Shown here piece by piece: positions 60,453 to 64,000 of a DNA stretch of 64,000 bases. Position numbers and translations under genes: made by a program. Source of the stretch: PCRC01 sp017848435. GTDB taxonomy: Bacteria > Pseudomonadota > Gammaproteobacteria > Burkholderiales > Burkholderiaceae_C. The notes under the pieces were generated by a model. The model made no database searches and had not been told where the DNA came from. It saw only the letters and a program-made list of their open reading frames with translations. The stretch's first letter is position 1; every line of letters begins with the position of its first letter. Location: positions 1,860,001 to 1,924,000 of the forward strand of contig OZ260072.1 of assembly GCA_965284315.1 (NCBI GenBank). The letters run 5' to 3'.

Positions 60453-61568
60453 TCAGGCGAACACGCCGGCCGTGTCCTGCATGCGGGCCGACACCTCGCC
60501 CAGGTGGTGCAGGCTGTCGCCCAGCGTCATTTCCAGTTGGGTGAGTTTCTTGAAGTAGTGGCTGACGATGTACTCGTCGGTCACGCCGATGCCGCCGTGC
60601 AGCTGCACCGCCTGCTGGCCGACAAAACGCATCGACTGGCCGAGCTGGTATTTGGCGCGGGCCAAGGCGCGGCGGCGTTCCTCAGAAGGCGCGTTGAGCT
60701 TGAGTGAGGCGTAGTAGCTCATCGAACGGGCCAGCTCCAGTTGCATCTTCATGTCGGCCACGCGGTGCCGCAGCGCCTGGAAAGTGGCAATGGCCACGCC
60801 AAACTGCTTGCGGGTGTTCATGTACTCCACCGTCACGTCCAGCGTTTTGTCCATCACGCCCACGGCTTCGGCGCAGAGCGCGGCAATGCCCACGTCCACC
60901 GCGTGTTCCAGTGCGGTCAGGCCCTCGGTGGTGATCAGGGTGGCGGGGCTGTTGGCGCAGGTGAGTTCGGCGGCGCGGCCACCGTCTTGCGTGCCGTAGC
61001 CGCGGGTAGTGACACCTGCGGCAGTGCGCTCCACCAGGAACAGCGCGATCTTGTCGCCAATCTTGGCGGGTACGATGAAGGCGTCGGCCGCATCGCCTGC
61101 GGGTACCACGCTTTTGCTGGCAGTCAATGCATATCCGGCGCTGGCCTGTGTGGCGTCGGCTTCGCACATGTCAAGCCGGTAGCGGGCTTTTCGCTCGGTG
61201 TGGGCCAGCACCACCAGCGCCTCACCGCTGGCAATTTTCGGCAGCCAGGCGGCCTGCACATCGGCGGGGGCGTAGCCGCCCAGCACCGCGCTGGCAATCA
61301 AGGTTTGCGCAAACGGCTCCAGAACGATGCCGCGCCCCAGTTCTTCCATCACCACCATGCCTTCAACGGGGCCCATGCCCAGACCCTCGTGCGCCTCGGG
61401 CACGTACAGGCCACACAGGCCCAGTTCGGCAATCTCGCCATAGGCCTCGCGCGAGAAGCCGCCGGCTTTGACCGTGCCGCGCCGGCGCTCGAAGGTGTAG
61501 CCCTTGTCCACCCACTTGCGCACCGCGTCGCGCAGCGATGCCTGGTCGTCAGAGAAGTCGAAGTCCAT
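60453..61568 (-). CDS. Acyl-CoA dehydrogenase, second subunit of a pair
   Basis: 371 residues of the acyl-CoA dehydrogenase family, starting MDFDFSDDQASLRDAVRKWV with AGGAG upstream. HGGIGVTDEYIVSHYFKK is the C-terminal block. It follows another dehydrogenase after eleven bases. Such paired short genes in catabolic clusters often form heterotetramers in which one subunit carries the active site. The substrate is unknown; a CoA thioester from the adjacent monooxygenase route is possible. Confidence 0.9.
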   Translation of the reverse strand: MDFDFSDDQASLRDAVRKWVDKGYTFERRRGTVKAGGFSREAYGEIAELGLCGLYVPEAHEGLGMGPVEGMVVMEELGRGIVLEPFAQTLIASAVLGGYAPADVQAAWLPKIASGEALVVLAHTERKARYRLDMCEADATQASAGYALTASKSVVPAGDAADAFIVPAKIGDKIALFLVERTAAGVTTRGYGTQDGGRAAELTCANSPATLITTEGLTALEHAVDVGIAALCAEAVGVMDKTLDVTVEYMNTRKQFGVAIATFQALRHRVADMKMQLELARSMSYYASLKLNAPSEERRRALARAKYQLGQSMRFVGQQAVQLHGGIGVTDEYIVSHYFKKLTQLEMTLGDSLHHLGEVSARMQDTAGVFA

Positions 61569-61579
61569 TTTTATTCTCC

Positions 61580-62758
61580 TTAGCCCAGAACGACCTGGGA
61601 CACGATGTTGCGTTGGACCTCGTTCGAGCCCCCGTAAATCGTCGTCTTGCGCATGTTGAAATAGTTCGCCGCCAGCGGCGCGCAGTGCGCGGGCCCGACA
61701 TGGTCGCCTTGCCAACCGGCCTCCATCGCCTCGTAAATGAAAGGCAAGCTCGACGGGCCGGCCGCCAGCATCATCAGCTCGGTGTAGCGCTGCTGGATTT
61801 CGCTGCCGCGGATCTTCAGCAGGCCGGCGATGTCCAGGCTCTGCTTGCCGGATTTCTCGGCGCTCAGCACCCGCAGCACCAGCATTTCCAGCGCCACCAC
61901 GTCCACCTCCAGCTTGGCCACTTCGTCCCGGAAGCGCTGGTCGTCGTACACGCCTTCGGCTTTGGCGATGCGCTTGAGGCGCTCCAGCTCGCGCTTGGCG
62001 CGGTTCACGTCGGCAATGTTGGTGCGCTCGTGGCTGAGCAGGTGCTTGGCGTAGGTCCAGCCCTTGTTTTCTTCGCCAATCAGGTTGTGGGCGGGTACTT
62101 CGACGTTGTCGAACCAGACCTCGTTCACCTCGGGCTCGCCGTCCATCAGCACGATGGGCCGCACGCTCACGCCGGGGCTTTTCATGTCGATCAGCAGAAA
62201 GCTGATGCCAGTCTGTGGCTTGCCTTCGTTGCTGGTGCGCACCAGGCAGAAAATCCATTCGCCGTACTGGCCCAGCGTGGTCCAGGTTTTCTGGCCGTTG
62301 ACGATGTACTTGTCGCCCTGGCGCTCGGCCTTGCATTTGACCGAGGCCAGGTCCGAGCCCGAGCCCGGCTCAGAGTAGCCCTGGCTCCACCAGACCTCGC
62401 CGCTGGCGATGCCGGGCAGAAAGCGCTGTTGCTGCTCGGCGTTGCCAAACGCCATGATGACTGGCGCCACCATCACCGGGCCGAAGGGCACCACGCGGGG
62501 CGAGCCGGCCAGCGCGCATTCTTCCTCGAACAAATGCTTCTGCACCGCGTTCCAGCCCGGGCCGCCAAACTCCTTGGGCCAGCCCCAGCCCAGCCAGCCT
62601 TTCTTGCCGAGGATCTTGGCCCAGCGCTGCATGTCGTCACGGCCCAGGCGCTGGGCGTTGAACACTTTCTGCGAAATGTCGGCCGGCAGGTGGCTGCGGA
62701 CCCAGGCGCGGATATCCTCGCGAAAGGCCTGTTCTTCGGGGGTGAATGCCAAATCCAT
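61580..62758 (-). CDS. Acyl-CoA dehydrogenase, first subunit of a pair
   Basis: 392 residues. GYSEPGSGSDLASVKCKAER and FLLIDMKSPGVSVRPI are the FAD/substrate blocks; the C-terminal IYGGSNEVQRNIV is the family ending. GGAG eight bases upstream supports the ATG at 62758. Co-transcribed with the second dehydrogenase. Confidence 0.93.
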   Translation of the reverse strand: MDLAFTPEEQAFREDIRAWVRSHLPADISQKVFNAQRLGRDDMQRWAKILGKKGWLGWGWPKEFGGPGWNAVQKHLFEEECALAGSPRVVPFGPVMVAPVIMAFGNAEQQQRFLPGIASGEVWWSQGYSEPGSGSDLASVKCKAERQGDKYIVNGQKTWTTLGQYGEWIFCLVRTSNEGKPQTGISFLLIDMKSPGVSVRPIVLMDGEPEVNEVWFDNVEVPAHNLIGEENKGWTYAKHLLSHERTNIADVNRAKRELERLKRIAKAEGVYDDQRFRDEVAKLEVDVVALEMLVLRVLSAEKSGKQSLDIAGLLKIRGSEIQQRYTELMMLAAGPSSLPFIYEAMEAGWQGDHVGPAHCAPLAANYFNMRKTTIYGGSNEVQRNIVSQVVLG

Positions 62759-62860
62759 GGGGTTGTCTCCAGAGCTGCGGCTTTGTAGCACGCAGGGTGC
62801 TGTGGCGCATGTCGAGGTGGTGACATGGCTGGCGATAATGTCGGGTTACCGATTCCACCC

Positions 62861-63439
62861 ATGAAAAACATCGTCATCCTGATTTCCGGCAGCGGCTCCA
62901 ACATGGCGGCCATTGTGGAAACTGCCCAGCGCGAGCGCTGGTCCGACACGCTGGGCGCCACAGTGGCGGCGGTCATCAGCAACAAGCCGGCGGCAGCCGG
63001 TCTGGCGGTGGCCAATGCGCTGGGCGTGCCCACACAGGTGCTGGACCACACCGGTTTTGCCAACCGCGAGGCGTTTGACGTCGCCTTGGCCCAGGCCATC
63101 GACGTTCACACCCCAGCGCTGGTGGTACTGGCCGGCTTTCTGCGCATTCTCACGCCGGCTTTTGTGAACCACTACGCCGGCCGGCTGGTCAACATCCACC
63201 CTTCGCTGTTGCCAGCTTTTCCGGGGCTGAACACGCACCAGCGGGCCATCGACAGCGGCTGCCGCTTCGCCGGTGCCACCGTGCACCGCGTGACGGCTGA
63301 ACTGGACCACGGCCCCATCCTCGACCAGGCGGTGGTGCCAGTGCTTCCCGGCGACACGGCGGCCACGCTGGCCGCCCGGGTGCTGGCGCAAGAGCACCGC
63401 ATCTACCCCCAGGCGGTTAAAACGCTCCTGAAAGCATAG
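62861..63439 (+). CDS. purN: Phosphoribosylglycinamide formyltransferase
   Basis: 192 residues. PurN transfers a formyl group from 10-formyl-THF to GAR in purine synthesis. Substrate motif SGSGSNMAAI at the N-terminus, active-site Asn/His in NIHPSLLPAFPG and Asp in AELDHGPILDQ. The ATG at 62861 was chosen over one twelve codons upstream, because known PurN starts directly before KNIVILISG. Its last codons and stop lie in a 49-bp repeat. Confidence 0.96.
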   Translation: MKNIVILISGSGSNMAAIVETAQRERWSDTLGATVAAVISNKPAAAGLAVANALGVPTQVLDHTGFANREAFDVALAQAIDVHTPALVVLAGFLRILTPAFVNHYAGRLVNIHPSLLPAFPGLNTHQRAIDSGCRFAGATVHRVTAELDHGPILDQAVVPVLPGDTAATLAARVLAQEHRIYPQAVKTLLKA

Positions 63440-63472
63440 CTGTACCGCAAGGTTTCACTAAGGCTCAAGCCG
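63424..63472 (+). repeat. 49-bp dispersed repeat, copy B
   Basis: Block 1 GCTCCTGAAAGCATAGC, block 2 TTTCACTAAGGCTCAAGCC. It contains the purN stop (TAG, 63437-63439) and, on the other strand, the DUF1653 stop (63465-63467); the last residues of both proteins are repeat-encoded. Confidence 0.8.
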
Positions 63473-63734
63473 TATTGGGCTTGAAATCGGCCGCCGCAGA
63501 CGCTGCCACCGGCGCAAACCGGGCCTGGGAGCGGCCAGCCACCTCCACCGTGCTGTTGAACATCGTCGCTGGCCGCACCCACAGGCCGTGTTCACCGTAC
63601 AGCGCACGGTAGAGCGTCAAGTATTCCTGTGTTTCGCTGTGGCGCACGGTGTCTATCACCTCGTACAAATTCCCTTTGTAGTGGCGGTACAGGCCGGGTG
63701 GGGTGATGAGCGGGGGCAGGTGGTCGTCAGACAT
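63465..63734 (-). CDS. DUF1653 protein
   Basis: 89 residues. PPGLYRHYKGNLYEVIDTVRHS and LYRALYGEHGLWVRPATMF are the DUF1653 hallmarks, a small cytoplasmic beta-barrel-like domain. The tail after residue 75 is not conserved and its last residues come from the 49-bp repeat. The start at 63734 was chosen because the domain begins there; an upstream extension would overlap the divergent rsmB start. Function unknown. Confidence 0.85.
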   Translation of the reverse strand: MSDDHLPPLITPPGLYRHYKGNLYEVIDTVRHSETQEYLTLYRALYGEHGLWVRPATMFNSTVEVAGRSQARFAPVAASAAADFKPNTA

Positions 63735-63777
63735 GGGCGTATTCCGGGAAAAACAGAGCGCGTGGGACAATCGGAGG

Positions 63778-64000
63778 ATGCATCCTAAAGCCCTGCTCGA
63801 CGCCTGCAGTGAACTGGTCAAGCTGGCGCTTCAATTCGACCACCCCACCGACGGGACCGTGTCCCGTTTTTTCCGCGACAACCGCCAACTCGGGCCGCGC
63901 GAGCGTGCGACCCTGGCCGACACGGTCTACAACGTGCTGCGCCACAAGCTGCGTTTTGAGCACTTTGCCCCCTCCGGCAGCGGCCCCAAAGAGCGCCGGC
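63778..64000 (+). CDS. rsmB: RsmB-family rRNA cytosine-C5 methyltransferase, N-terminal fragment
   Basis: The first 74 residues only; the gene runs off the window end. HPKALLDACSELVKLALQFD and SRFFRDNRQLGPRERATLA correspond to the NusB-like N-terminal domain of the RsmB/NOP family, which makes m5C967 in 16S rRNA. GGAGG lies directly before the ATG with no spacer, which is unusual. Divergent from the DUF1653 gene by 43 bases. Confidence 0.85.
   Translation, partial: MHPKALLDACSELVKLALQFDHPTDGTVSRFFRDNRQLGPRERATLADTVYNVLRHKLRFEHFAPSGSGPKERR

Overview
This window is a stretch of chromosome from a high-GC betaproteobacterium, most likely Burkholderiales, family Comamonadaceae. The supporting signs are a Bug-type (TctC) solute receptor, an S-adenosylhomocysteine (SAH) riboswitch ahead of ahcY, the ahcY-tlyA-metF order, the folM/folB/ttcA neighbourhood, and a family of 49-bp dispersed repeats of a kind I remember from Comamonadaceae genomes. 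I see no rRNA, tRNA, CRISPR array, prophage or transposase.

Layout. 1-7 kb: the 3' end of a UvrA-family gene, a Bug receptor, prfC, then the methyl-cycle block riboswitch-ahcY-tlyA-metF. 7-13 kb: an RlpA-like protein, a small secreted protein, a DUF1800/DUF1501/DUF3106 export-type locus with an ECF sigma factor and a small membrane protein, TfoX and fau. 13-18.5 kb: a lytic transglycosylase, an NDUFA9-like protein, a GST and cca. 18.5-22.3 kb: an operon for a sulfonate-type ABC transporter with a TauD-family dioxygenase. 22.4-33.6 kb: housekeeping genes (MidA-like, folM-like, folB, ttcA, ruvA, ruvB, phoH, ybeY, tyrS) with a few envelope lipoproteins.

33.7-40.5 kb is an accessory region with visibly lower GC. 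It holds an M23 endopeptidase, a small secreted beta-sandwich-like protein and a monoheme cytochrome c. Facing them is a tight three-gene operon: a Tat-exported molybdenum hydroxylase large subunit, its 2Fe-2S subunit, and a Gly/Leu-rich tandem-repeat protein that I cannot assign. This is the best candidate here for an undescribed system. It lies directly beside a nearly complete type II secretion operon (gspC divergent, then gspG-H-I-J-K-L-M-N-D-E-F, 40.9-51.7 kb).

51.7-64 kb: a 5'-nucleotidase, an SbmA/YddA-like ABC exporter, queC and an esterase. Then comes a catabolic block: a Baeyer-Villiger monooxygenase/SDR/hydrolase operon divergent from a TetR regulator with a perfect inverted-repeat operator candidate, and a pair of acyl-CoA dehydrogenases. 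The window ends in purN, a DUF1653 gene and the start of an rsmB-family gene.

Eight copies of a 49-bp repeat with internal dyad symmetry are scattered through the window. Three lie inside coding sequences, and one supplies the stop codons of two convergent genes.
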